Source: Streptomyces nanshensis
GTDB lineage: Bacteria > Actinomycetota > Actinomycetes > Streptomycetales > Streptomycetaceae
Direction of reading: 5' to 3'
DNA length: 53,825 nucleotides
NCBI RefSeq assembly: GCF_001751255.1
Contig: NZ_LJGW01000377.1
Span: 140,372-194,196 of the forward strand
In this document: piece by piece, positions 23,708 through 32,300 of the stretch
Layout: each line of letters starts with the position of its first letter
How positions within the stretch are numbered: position 1 is the stretch's first letter
The notes under the pieces: model-generated
The model's database searches: none
Seen by the model: only the letters and a program-made list of their open reading frames with translations
What the model was told of the DNA's origin: nothing
Made by a program: the position numbers and the translations under genes

Positions 23708-25060
23708 ATGCCTGATTTCCCGCCGCTGTTACACATGTGCACCTACGACGTGCGAGGAACGCTGCTGGACACGGGAGTAGCTAAGCCCGTCCGTGAGACC
23801 GGACTGGTCACGCACACCCACCAGTTGCTTCATGGTCTGCTGACACGTCACCCGCGCACGCGGATGACGGTGACGTACACGGGCGCCGAGGTCGCCGGCT
23901 TCGACGGCAGGCTCCGTACGCCCGAGGGCCACGTCGTGGAGCTGCAACAGGTCGCCACGCGGCTCCCGCAGTACCTCAACGCACCGGGAGCAGGCGGCAA
24001 GTGCGCACAGCGGGTGCGGCACTTCTACGAGGAGACGGTCGAGGATCCGGCGAATCCGGTGTGGCGTGCTCTCGCCGGGCAGTATGCCCTGGCGATCCGC
24101 TCTGCGGCCGCACCGGTGGTGCTGCTGCAGAACACCAACCCCATCGTCGCCGTGCTCAAGGCGCACCAGCTCGGCCTCGTCGACACGGACGTCCATCTGG
24201 TGGGCGTGGTGCACGACGCGGCCGAGGCCGAGAGCCGGTTCTGCTACCTCGCTCGAAGAGCCGCCGAGGGAGCCGCTATGCGGCTGATCGCGGTGTCCGA
24301 TGCGATCAGGACTGGGCTCCTGCGCGCCGGTGTTCCCGATTCGATGGTGCAGACCGTGCACAACGGGCTTGACCTGAGCGGTTTCCGCGAGCGGCTGCGC
24401 CGTGCTCGCGCCGAGGAAGCATTCGCTCGCGTCAGGGCTCGCAACGGGATTCCGGGCGATGCGCGGATCGTGCTCGTATCGGCTCGTCGCGTCGCGTGGA
24501 AGGGACACGAAGACGTCATTGACGCTGCGCGGCTCCTCAAGGAGCGCGGCCTGTTGGAGAAGGTGGCGTTCGTCTTCAACGGCGCCGGCCTGGTCGACTC
24601 CCGTGCTCCCCACTACGAGGAGGACCTCGCCCGCGCGATCACCCGGTGGGGTCTGGAGGAGACGGTGTTCCTCCTCGACGATCTCAACCCGACGGAAGTG
24701 GCTTCCTGCTACGCCGCGGCGGACGTTGCCGTCCTGGCCTCCCGGGAACCTGAGCCGTTCGGCTACGCGAACATCGAGGCGATGCTCGCCGGCACCCCGG
24801 TAATCACCACCGGGCACGGGGGGCCGCTGGAGTACATCTCGCACCGGACGTCCGGCCTGCTGATTCCACCGCGGGACCCAGCCGCTCTCGCGGACGCGCT
24901 CAAGGAGCTCCTCCACGACGCTGCGCTGCACGCGCGGCTGTCCGAAGGCGGCCAGCGAAGCGCGGAGCGCTTCACCCTCGACGCGATGGTCGACGGCTAC
25001 GAAGCCGCACTCACCGTCCCCGTCGCTTCACCTCTGCTCGAAGGGAGCAGCACGCGATGA
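23708..25060 (+). CDS. Family 4 glycosyltransferase
   Basis: This 450-residue GT-B enzyme starts at ATG 23708 with GAGGAG upstream. The N-terminal acceptor half begins C-T-Y-D-V-R-G and has G-L-V-T-H-T-H-Q-L-L. The C-terminal nucleotide-sugar half shows V-H-N-G-L-D-L, S-A-R-R-V-A-W-K-G, and the E-x7-E retaining GT4 motif at about 347 (E-P-F-G-Y-A-N-I-E-A-M), with P-V-I-T-T. It would transfer a sugar from a nucleotide donor. Its stop overlaps the carbamoyltransferase start (ATGA), making it the first gene of a five-gene operon and likely to build the sugar that gets carbamoylated. Confidence 0.85.
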   Translation: MPDFPPLLHMCTYDVRGTLLDTGVAKPVRETGLVTHTHQLLHGLLTRHPRTRMTVTYTGAEVAGFDGRLRTPEGHVVELQQVATRLPQYLNAPGAGGKCAQRVRHFYEETVEDPANPVWRALAGQYALAIRSAAAPVVLLQNTNPIVAVLKAHQLGLVDTDVHLVGVVHDAAEAESRFCYLARRAAEGAAMRLIAVSDAIRTGLLRAGVPDSMVQTVHNGLDLSGFRERLRRARAEEAFARVRARNGIPGDARIVLVSARRVAWKGHEDVIDAARLLKERGLLEKVAFVFNGAGLVDSRAPHYEEDLARAITRWGLEETVFLLDDLNPTEVASCYAAADVAVLASREPEPFGYANIEAMLAGTPVITTGHGGPLEYISHRTSGLLIPPRDPAALADALKELLHDAALHARLSEGGQRSAERFTLDAMVDGYEAALTVPVASPLLEGSSTR

Positions 25061-26688
25061 CGTACATCCTCGGTGTCAACGCCGGTATCGGCATCTTCCA
25101 CGATCCCGCCGTCTGTCTCGTCGACGAGCATGGCACCGTGCTCGCTTTCGTCGAGGAGGAACGGCCGCGGCGGGTGCGGCACTCTCCGGGCGTGAAGTCT
25201 CCCGCGCTTGCGGTGGCTCACTGCCTGCGCACGGCAGGAATCACGCCCCAGCAGGTCGACGTCGTGGCCGTGGGCTGGGACGAGCCGCGTATGAGCGCCC
25301 GAGCCGGCAGCCCGTGGCACTTCGACAGCCCCCGTCACCTGCTGGGCCAACTCGGGTTTCACGGCACGCGGTTGCCGGACATGCAGTTCATCGCCCACCA
25401 CCAGGCGCACGCCGCATCGGCCTTCTACGCCAGCGACTACGAGCAGGCCGCAGTCCTGGTCGCCGACGGCAACGGCGAAGACGAGTGCATCTCCCTCTAC
25501 CGCGCCCGCAGGGGCCACCCGCTCGTGCGAGTGGAGCGCTGGCCTCAGGTCTACAGCCTGGGACACCTCTACGAAGCAGCCAGCGAGTGGCTGGGGCTGG
25601 GCCGCCGCGGTGCCGGAAAGGTCATGGGCCTGGCCGCATACGGCACACCCGGTGGGGAGATACCGGCTCCGGGCTGGCTGCGCGCCGGCGAGCACGGGCT
25701 GATCTCCGCCTTGGGCACAGATCCAGCCGAGGACTACTACTCCACGCACCGGCGGTGGCGGAAGCGCATCGTGCAGTTCGCCGGTACTGACGGACCTTCT
25801 CAGCCCGCGGCACTCCTCGACCAGGACCCCGCGGCGGTGCGGGTGGCCGCGGCAGCCCAAGCCACGGTGGAGCAGGTAATGGGGTGGCTCGCGCGACAGG
25901 CTCGGGAGCTGACCGGGATAGAGGAGCTGTGCATCGCCGGCGGCGTGGGCCTGAACTGCGCCGCCAACGGCCGCCTGCCGCAGCCACTGTACGTGCCGCC
26001 CGTTCCGCACGATGCCGGCGTCGCGCTCGGCGCCGCCTGGTGCCTCGCCGCCCCACGAGAGCCGAGGCTGCTCTCGCCCTACACCGGCGGGCACCCCGGT
26101 CCCTTGCCGAAGGGACTCGCCGGGGCGAAGGTGCACGACCTGGAGGTGGACCGCGTCGCCGAACTGCTCGCCGACGGCCGCATCGTGGGCGTCTGCCGGG
26201 GCCGCAGCGAGGTGGGGCCGCGCGCGCTGTGTCACCGTTCCTTCCTCGCCTCTCCGGTCGAAGCGAGGATGCGGGACCGTATGAACGCCCTCAAGCGCCG
26301 CGAACCGTGGCGGCCGTTCGGGCCCGTGACCCACCTGCAGCCGGAACTCTGGTCGCCGATCGGGCACTTGGACCGCTACATGATCGGCGCCGCACACCTC
26401 ACGGCTAGGGGCCGCGAGGCGCTCCCGGCCGTACGGCACGCCGACGGAACGACCCGACCGCAGCACCTCCGCCCGGGCGACGAGGACTTCGTCACCGCGG
26501 TCCTGGAGAAGCTCACCGCGGACGGGCATCCGCCGGTCCTGCTCAACACCTCCTTCAACGGCCCGGGCGAACCGCTGGTGGAGACGGCGGCGCAGGCCCT
26601 CGCCTGCGCGCAGCGGCTGGGAGCCGACGCACTCGCCACCGACGACGCCCTCCTGCGCCTCTCTCCGGGCTCGGAGGCCGGGGCGTGA
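25057..26688 (+). CDS. NodU/TobZ-family O-carbamoyltransferase
   Basis: This 543-residue protein has both domains of the family. The N-terminal Kae1-like ATPase domain has G-V-N-A-G-I-G-I-F-H-D-P-A near the start, H-H-Q-A-H-A at 114-119, and C-I-A-G-G-V-G-L-N-C-A-A-N at about 290. The C-terminal YrdC-like domain has G-R-S-E-V-G-P-R-A-L, W-R-P-F-G-P and L-N-T-S-F-N. The reaction uses carbamoyl phosphate and ATP to form carbamoyl-AMP and then carbamoylates a hydroxyl, usually on a sugar. It is overlapped on both sides, so it is co-translated with the glycosyltransferase and the kinase-like protein. Confidence 0.9.
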   Translation: MTYILGVNAGIGIFHDPAVCLVDEHGTVLAFVEEERPRRVRHSPGVKSPALAVAHCLRTAGITPQQVDVVAVGWDEPRMSARAGSPWHFDSPRHLLGQLGFHGTRLPDMQFIAHHQAHAASAFYASDYEQAAVLVADGNGEDECISLYRARRGHPLVRVERWPQVYSLGHLYEAASEWLGLGRRGAGKVMGLAAYGTPGGEIPAPGWLRAGEHGLISALGTDPAEDYYSTHRRWRKRIVQFAGTDGPSQPAALLDQDPAAVRVAAAAQATVEQVMGWLARQARELTGIEELCIAGGVGLNCAANGRLPQPLYVPPVPHDAGVALGAAWCLAAPREPRLLSPYTGGHPGPLPKGLAGAKVHDLEVDRVAELLADGRIVGVCRGRSEVGPRALCHRSFLASPVEARMRDRMNALKRREPWRPFGPVTHLQPELWSPIGHLDRYMIGAAHLTARGREALPAVRHADGTTRPQHLRPGDEDFVTAVLEKLTADGHPPVLLNTSFNGPGEPLVETAAQALACAQRLGADALATDDALLRLSPGSEAGA

Positions 26689-27401
26689 GCACGGGAGGGC
26701 TGCGTCGCCAGCCGCCGCCAGGGTTCGAGAAGGTCGGCGACGGCGAGCACAGCGAGGTCTGGCGCCGTCCCGGGAGCCGCTTTTGCCTTCAGCTGTTCCG
26801 CACGGACTGCCCAGAGCTGACGCCGGAGAAGGTCCGACGCGAGTACGTCTACCTCCGGCGCACCTACGCCTCGATACCGGGCCTGGTGCCGCTCCAGCGG
26901 CTCTTCCTCCCGGGCCCTCGGGCGCACATATCCGACACGCGCCTGGTGAAAGCCTGGGTCGAGGTCGACTCCTCACTTCCACTCAACCGCGTCCGCCGGC
27001 ACGCGATGAGTCCGCTGAGCGCTGCGCAGATGGAGAGGTTCCTCTTCCTCACCCGCGGTCTGCTCTACGCCGCACGTCACGAGCCGACGCTTCTGCCGGA
27101 CATCATCGACGAGCGCTTCCAGAACCTCGCCGTGGACACTGGCGGACGGCTACGGCTCCTGGACACCAACCGGCTGATCAACACCCACGCCCTCCGCGAC
27201 CTCGCTCCGGACGAGACGCTGGACATCACCGAACGCTGGATTCACGCACGGTGGCTGCGACGGCTGATGTATCTGGAGGCCGCCTTCACCGGCCGCAGCC
27301 GAACCGAACTGCGCAGCGACCCCCTCTACCGCCGCTACCTCTCCCCCGACAGCTTCGATGCCCTCTTCGCATCCAGCTGCCAGGACGGAGAAGAGCTGTG
27401 A
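26685..27401 (+). CDS. Kinase-fold protein of unknown substrate
   Basis: This 238-residue protein from GTG 26685 has a reduced protein/small-molecule-kinase plan. The start is G-D-G-E-H-S-E-V-W-R-R-P, like a glycine loop. K-V-R-R-E-Y follows, then a catalytic-loop-like D-I-I-D-E-R-F-Q-N at about 145-153 and L-L-D-T-N in place of D-F-G. The usual H-x-D and D-F-G are not exact, so it may be a divergent kinase or a pseudokinase. It overlaps both neighbours. A role in phosphorylating a nucleoside or sugar intermediate is a reasonable guess only. Confidence 0.65.
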   Translation: MSTGGLRRQPPPGFEKVGDGEHSEVWRRPGSRFCLQLFRTDCPELTPEKVRREYVYLRRTYASIPGLVPLQRLFLPGPRAHISDTRLVKAWVEVDSSLPLNRVRRHAMSPLSAAQMERFLFLTRGLLYAARHEPTLLPDIIDERFQNLAVDTGGRLRLLDTNRLINTHALRDLAPDETLDITERWIHARWLRRLMYLEAAFTGRSRTELRSDPLYRRYLSPDSFDALFASSCQDGEEL

Positions 27402-28588
27402 CCGCGCCGGGCGGCTACGACGCAGCGGATCTGGAACGCCACCGCCAGGAGGAAGACCGGAGCCCGTTCGCGGTCGATCGTGCCCGGATCGTGCGCTCGG
27501 TGGCCTGGCGTTCCCTGAGCGACAAGACGCAAGTCCTGGACCGGGGCGAGGGCCCGGCACCCCGGGCGCGACTTACCCACTCGCTGGAGGTCGCGCACCT
27601 GGCACACGCCATCGGGACGCCGCTGGGAGCCGATCCTCTACTGCTGGAGCTCGCCGGCCTCGCGCACGACCTCGGGCACCCACCCTTCGGTCACAACGGC
27701 GAACGCGCCCTCCACACGCTTGCCGAGCCCGTCGGCGGGTTCGAGGGCAACGCCCAGACCTTCCGCATCCTCACCCGCCTGGAGCCCGGCCCCACAGGCA
27801 CGGAAGGTCTTAACCTGACCCGGGCGGCGCTGGACGCGACCTGCAAATACCCCTGGCCGCGGATGGCCGGCAGCCGCAAATGGGGTGTCTACGACGACGA
27901 CACCCACCACTTCACGTGGATGCGGCTGACCGCGCCCGAGCGGCAGCTGTGCTTCGAGGCTCAGATCATGGACTGGGCCGACGACGTCGCCAGCGCCGTG
28001 TCCGACGTGGATGATGCGCTGCGCGCACGCCGCCTGCGACCCGCCGTCCTGGCCGACCGGCAGGAACGCGCCGCCCTCGCCGATCTCGCCGTCGGCCGGT
28101 TCACCAGCCAGTCCCGCGACGCGGTGGAAGAGGCCGCCGCTCGGCTGGCCGCAATGCCGGCCCTCGCTACGCTCGCGGCCCGCGGCTACGACGGCACCGC
28201 AGGCGCCCGCTCCTGTCTGGCCGCTCTCGTCGAGCAGCTCACCAGCCGCTTGATCCGCGAAGCGGTCGTCGCAACGCGTACCCGGTACGGCGAGCCAGCG
28301 CTCACCCGGTATCGAGCCGGGCTGGTGGTGCCGGACAGTGCGCGCGCCGAGGCCGCCTACCTCAAGGCCGTGATCCTGCATCACGTCCTGCATGACCCCA
28401 TGAGGCGTACCCGGCGCGGGCGTCAGCGTGAGCTGCTCAGCGAACTCCACCATGCCCTCCGGCGACGACCGCCCACCAGCACCACGGAGCGGGGCCTGAT
28501 CGATCACATCGCCTCGCTGACCGAGCACGAGGCAGTCGCCGAGCACGCGCGTCTGCTGCCCGGCCAGAAAACGATCACTCTCGGTTGA
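27398..28588 (+). CDS. dGTPase-like HD-domain triphosphohydrolase
   Basis: This is 396 residues from GTG 27398, which overlaps the previous stop. The HD signature is complete: R-L-T-H61-S-L-E-V, L-A-H90-D91-L-G-H-P-P-F-G-H-N-G-E, and a later D-W-A-D-D. F-A-V-D-R-A-R-I-V-R-S-V-A-W-R-S-L-S-D-K-T-Q-V is the usual dGTPase N-terminus. Family members release triphosphate from dNTPs, giving a free nucleoside. In this operon it could make a nucleoside from a (d)NTP for later glycosylation and carbamoylation; a housekeeping or defence role is less likely given the coupling. Confidence 0.85.
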   Translation: MTAPGGYDAADLERHRQEEDRSPFAVDRARIVRSVAWRSLSDKTQVLDRGEGPAPRARLTHSLEVAHLAHAIGTPLGADPLLLELAGLAHDLGHPPFGHNGERALHTLAEPVGGFEGNAQTFRILTRLEPGPTGTEGLNLTRAALDATCKYPWPRMAGSRKWGVYDDDTHHFTWMRLTAPERQLCFEAQIMDWADDVASAVSDVDDALRARRLRPAVLADRQERAALADLAVGRFTSQSRDAVEEAAARLAAMPALATLAARGYDGTAGARSCLAALVEQLTSRLIREAVVATRTRYGEPALTRYRAGLVVPDSARAEAAYLKAVILHHVLHDPMRRTRRGRQRELLSELHHALRRRPPTSTTERGLIDHIASLTEHEAVAEHARLLPGQKTITLG

Positions 28589-28642
28589 GGGTCTGACACC
28601 ATGGGCCCGTACGAAACGAACCGCATCACGAAGGACCTGCAC

Positions 28643-29488
28643 ATGCTCCGCATCGCCATCCCCAACAAGGGTTCTCTCTCCGAGCCAGCGACGGCGATGC
28701 TCCATGAGGCCGGATACCGCCAGCGCACCAGCGGCAAGGAACTTGTCATCACCGACGAGGAAAACGGTGTCGAGTTCTTCCACCTGCGCCCCCGCGACAT
28801 CGCCGTCTACGTCGGCTCCGGGAAGCTCGACATCGGCATCACCGGCCGGGACCTCCTGATGGACTGCGCCGCCCCCGCCGAGGAAGTCCTGCCCCTTGGC
28901 TTCAGCCGCAGCGTCTTCCGATTCGCCGCCGACCCGGGGACTGCCAGCAGTGTGGAGGACCTGCGGGGGATGACCATCGCGACCTCCTACCCCACCGTCG
29001 TCGCCAAGCACTTGAGCGACCACGGCGTCGATGCGTCCGTCGTCCGCCTCGAAGGAGCCGTCGAAACCTCCCTTCAGCTCGGCGTCGCCCAAGCCATCGC
29101 GGACGTCGTCGAGACCGGCGCCACCCTGCGTCACCTCGGGTTGGTGACCTTCGGAGACCCGATCATGGAATCCGAGGGCGTCGTCGTGCGCCCGGCGGGC
29201 GCCAAGAGCAACGAGGCTGCCCAGCGTTTCCTCCGCCGCCTTCAGAGCGTCCGTGTCGCCCGTACGTACGTCATGATCGACTACGACATCCGGGCCGAGG
29301 ATGTAGAGGCAGCTGTGAAGTTCACCCCCGGGCTGGAGTCCCCCACCGTCTCCCCGTTGCACCGTGCCGGCTGGGTCGCGGTCCGCGCCATGGTCGAAGC
29401 CGACCGAGCCCAGCAGATCATGGACCAGCTCGAAGACGTCGGGGCACACGCGATCCTGGCCACACGCATCCACGCCTGCCGCGTCTGA
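28643..29488 (+). CDS. hisG: ATP phosphoribosyltransferase, long-form paralog
   Basis: This 281-residue protein from ATG 28643 has GAAGGA upstream; an earlier in-frame ATG at 28601 is less likely. It matches actinobacterial HisG throughout: L-R-I-A-I-P-N-K-G-S-L-S, G-S-G-K-L-D-I-G-I-T-G-R-D-L-L, A-T-S-Y-P-T-V-V-A-K, E-G-A-V-E-T-S-L-Q-L-G-V-A-Q-A-I-A-D-V-V-E-T-G, and the C-terminal ACT-like domain to residue 280. HisG joins ATP and PRPP to N1-phosphoribosyl-ATP. No other his gene is near. It therefore looks like a pathway-dedicated copy at the end of the carbamoyltransferase operon. Confidence 0.9.
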   Translation: MLRIAIPNKGSLSEPATAMLHEAGYRQRTSGKELVITDEENGVEFFHLRPRDIAVYVGSGKLDIGITGRDLLMDCAAPAEEVLPLGFSRSVFRFAADPGTASSVEDLRGMTIATSYPTVVAKHLSDHGVDASVVRLEGAVETSLQLGVAQAIADVVETGATLRHLGLVTFGDPIMESEGVVVRPAGAKSNEAAQRFLRRLQSVRVARTYVMIDYDIRAEDVEAAVKFTPGLESPTVSPLHRAGWVAVRAMVEADRAQQIMDQLEDVGAHAILATRIHACRV

Positions 29489-29547
29489 CGTCTGGTCTGG
29501 GCTGCGGATTGAACCCACGCGCCACCCGAGAATGCCGATGAGCCGGT

Positions 29548-31518
29548 TCACGGTTGAGGATTGTCGGTGTAAGTGCGGGCCTGGGCCCGCCACATCGTGG
29601 CGTACTCGCCTCCTCGTGCCAGCAGCTTTTCGTGGGTTCCCTCTTCCAGTACGTGTCCGGCGTCCAGGACGACGATCCGGTCGGCGGCTCGCGTGGACCC
29701 GAGCCGGTGGGTGATCAGCACCACGGTTCGGCCGGTGCTGAGGGAGCGGATGCGGTCGTAGACCGCTTCCTCTGTGCGCGGGTCGAGGGCGGAGGTGGGT
29801 TCGTCGCAAATCAGCAGGGGCGCGTGACTGCGGTAGAAGGCGCGAGCGCCGGCGAGGCGTTGCCATTGGCCCCCGGATAGATCGCGGCCGCCCCATTGCG
29901 ACGGTGCAAGGTTGGTGTCGAGGCCGTGAGGCAGTTGAGCGAGGACGTCGTCGGCACCGGCTGCTTTTGCGGCGGTGAGTACGGCTTGCTCGTCGCCGTC
30001 GCCTTGGCCGAGGGTGATGTTCTCTCGGGCAGTGACCTGCCAGCGGGCGATGTCCTGGGGGAGCATGGCGAGCCGGGACCAGACCTGTTCGGGGTCGGCA
30101 GTGGTGAGGTCCACGTCATCCCAGGTGACTTTGCCCTGGGTGGGGGCGTAGAGGCCCGCGAGGAGCTTGGCGAGGGTTGACTTCCCCGAGCCGTTCGCGC
30201 CCACGATGGCCAGGACTTCGCCTTGGCGGAGGGCGATGTTGATGTTCTCCAGCGCGGGTTGCTCGCTGCCGGGGTAGCGGAAGGTGACGTCGTGCGTGGC
30301 GATGACGGCTGGGTGCGCGGGAACCGGTACGGGGTCGTTGGGGAGTTGAGCGCGCCGTTCGGCGTCGGTGAGGAACGTGGCCCAGTCGCCGAGGTAAAGG
30401 CCCGTCTTGTAGGTGGTATTGATGCCGGTGACCAGTTCGCTCAGCAAGATTCTGCTGCCTTGTGTGGCGATCACCGCGGTCCCGGCAGCAGCGAGCGGGA
30501 TGTGGCCGGCGGTGGCGAGCCACAGCAACGTCGCGTACACGACGAGTGCTGCTGCTCCGGCCATCGTGTCGCCGAATAGTTGGTAGCGGCCGGTGGTCCG
30601 GCCGACTTGGGCGGCATGGTCGGTAAGACGGTTAGTGACGGTGGTGAACTGGCTGAGGAGCCATGAACGCATGGTGGCTGCTCGCACGTCGAGTGCCGTG
30701 GGCCGCCCGGCGGTGTTGAAGATGAGGGTGTGGCGGAGTCGGCGGTCAGCGAGGGTGTGCCGCTCGGCGAGGTGAGCAGCACGTGCGCTTCGGATCGCTG
30801 CGGCTGCGCGAGGGATCACGGCGAGCAGGAGCAGAGGCATCAGGAGTGGGTGGAGGGTGGCGAGCGTTCCGGCAGCAGCGACCAGGCCGATGAGGGCTGC
30901 GGTGACCGCAGCGAGGGCGTCGACCATGAGGTGGGCGTCCTTGGAGGCTCGATTCGCCGCTTCGCTGTGATCGCACCAGGCGGGATCGTCATAGGCCGCG
31001 AGCGGTACGCGGGTAGCGGCGTTGAGATAGCGCAGTTCGGCGAGAGCGTCGACGCGGGGGCCGAGACGTGCGGTGACGGCCAGCGTGGTGGCGTTGATGA
31101 ATGATCGAGTGATCGCGGCCGCGGTGATCAGTGCGAGTGACGGCAGTGCTGCGGTGAGGCGGTCCATGAGCGGCCCGTCGGTGAACAGGGGACGGAGGGC
31201 GCCGCGGGTGCCGTACAGAGCGACGGCGGTGAGCAAACCGGTGGCCAGTTGCAGGACGGCGGTCAGGAGAAAGGCTCGCCGGTCAGCGTCCCAGGCAAGA
31301 CGTACTGCGGTCGCGGTGAGAGCCGGCAGGCGACGCGCGATGGTGGTGAAGTCGTCAGCGAGCGCGTCATCGTGACGTTCGGCGCTGACGGTGTAATGGG
31401 GGATCACGTCGCCGTTTCGGGCATGCCGGCGACGGCGCCACGGCACGTGAAGGCGCCGCTTGGGGCGACGGGTTGAGGACTCCTCGCGGGTGCTGTTGCG
31501 GTGCTCGGTGTTCGTCAC
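29548..31518 (-). CDS. Lasso-peptide ABC exporter (D protein)
   Basis: This 656-residue half-transporter has a membrane domain of about six segments (residues ~75-350) followed by an ATPase domain. The ATPase shows Walker A G-A-N-G-S-G-K-S-T, a Q-loop M-L-P-Q-D, signature L-S-G-G-Q, Walker B L-L-I-C-D-E-P-T-S-A-L-D and switch H-R-L-G-S. It probably dimerises. It is the last gene of the minus-strand cluster and is the expected exporter and self-immunity protein of a lasso peptide. It converges with the HisG gene, 59 bases apart. Confidence 0.88.
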   Translation of the reverse strand: MTNTEHRNSTREESSTRRPKRRLHVPWRRRRHARNGDVIPHYTVSAERHDDALADDFTTIARRLPALTATAVRLAWDADRRAFLLTAVLQLATGLLTAVALYGTRGALRPLFTDGPLMDRLTAALPSLALITAAAITRSFINATTLAVTARLGPRVDALAELRYLNAATRVPLAAYDDPAWCDHSEAANRASKDAHLMVDALAAVTAALIGLVAAAGTLATLHPLLMPLLLLAVIPRAAAAIRSARAAHLAERHTLADRRLRHTLIFNTAGRPTALDVRAATMRSWLLSQFTTVTNRLTDHAAQVGRTTGRYQLFGDTMAGAAALVVYATLLWLATAGHIPLAAAGTAVIATQGSRILLSELVTGINTTYKTGLYLGDWATFLTDAERRAQLPNDPVPVPAHPAVIATHDVTFRYPGSEQPALENINIALRQGEVLAIVGANGSGKSTLAKLLAGLYAPTQGKVTWDDVDLTTADPEQVWSRLAMLPQDIARWQVTARENITLGQGDGDEQAVLTAAKAAGADDVLAQLPHGLDTNLAPSQWGGRDLSGGQWQRLAGARAFYRSHAPLLICDEPTSALDPRTEEAVYDRIRSLSTGRTVVLITHRLGSTRAADRIVVLDAGHVLEEGTHEKLLARGGEYATMWRAQARTYTDNPQP

Positions 31519-31583
31519 ATCCTGCGCAACGCGTCACCCGATCGGGCGGTACGGCTGGATGCGGTGGCGAAGGGTGGCGAATC

Positions 31584-32300
31584 TCAGTGCGAACGTTCCA
31601 CCGTGAGTGCAGGAACGTAGGGCCAGACCCGGTCGCTCTCGTCCTGTCCGATGATTGCGTTGCCGGCTTCGATCCACGCATGCGCACCCTGTGGGGTGAA
31701 GCGTGCCCCAAGTACCCACCTCACGCGTCGTCCGGTGAGGGCAGCTGCGAAGAAGGCGGCCAGTGATTCTTCGAGGCAGGCGGCGCGCCCGGGCCAGTAG
31801 CGGGCGGCTCGGCGTACGGCAGCGAAGGCAGCGTCGGCCTCCAGCGGCAAGGCCGCCCGGCCCGGAAGCCGGGTGACGGCGCGGGCGGCTGTGGTGGCGA
31901 TGCGGATGGGCAGGCACCGGAGCAGGGCGAGCGCGAGGAGCAGTCCGGCGTGGCCAGCCAGTTGCCGAGTGAGGTCGCCATGAGTCGTCGCGGCGAATCG
32001 GACGTGCGTGGCGTCAGGTTCGACGGCGGGTGAAACGGCGTGGAGAAGGTCGAGGCGTTCCAGGTCGGTGGCGAGAGCGGTGAGATCGGTGCGGACTCGT
32101 TCGGGGTCGACGCCCTTGCTGTGCCAGTACGCGACGAGAGCGTCGACCGCTGCGGCCGGTCTCGCGCCAGCGTTCACCTTCTGCCACAGCTGGGAGCCGA
32201 CCGGGTCAAGGAACCGCCACTTCCCATGGCCTGTGCGGATGTCGATGAGCGCGAGTCCGTGGGGACTGGCTGCGGCGTATACGCCGGGACGATCCTTCAT
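31584..32300 (-). CDS. Fused lasso B protein: RRE plus leader protease
   Basis: This 238-residue protein starts at ATG 32300, overlapping the cyclase stop. Residues 1-85 are PqqD-like (A-S-P-H-G-L-A-L-I-D-I-R-T-G, F-L-D-P-V-G-S-Q-L-W), which is the RiPP recognition element that binds the leader. Residues ~105-238 are the transglutaminase-like cysteine protease, with Cys in A-A-C-L-E-E-S-L and His in G-A-H-A-W-I-E-A-G. In most actinobacterial lasso clusters these are separate B1 and B2 proteins; here they form one chain. It cuts the leader from the precursor before cyclisation. Confidence 0.88.
   Translation of the reverse strand: MKDRPGVYAAASPHGLALIDIRTGHGKWRFLDPVGSQLWQKVNAGARPAAAVDALVAYWHSKGVDPERVRTDLTALATDLERLDLLHAVSPAVEPDATHVRFAATTHGDLTRQLAGHAGLLLALALLRCLPIRIATTAARAVTRLPGRAALPLEADAAFAAVRRAARYWPGRAACLEESLAAFFAAALTGRRVRWVLGARFTPQGAHAWIEAGNAIIGQDESDRVWPYVPALTVERSH

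Noticed and set aside
24997..26982. 661-codon open frame on the minus strand opposite the carbamoyltransferase
   Set aside because: It is antisense to a clearly conserved enzyme, is rich in Arg/Gly/His with no motif, and results from strong GC3 bias.
27398..28588. dGTPase homolog as an anti-phage defence gene
   Set aside because: dGTPases can act in phage defence, but here the gene is locked into a biosynthetic operon by overlaps on its upstream side.
27638..29896. 752-codon minus-strand open frame opposite dNTPase and HisG
   Set aside because: It covers two well-conserved plus-strand enzymes and their intergenic gap; no domain is visible in the antisense translation.
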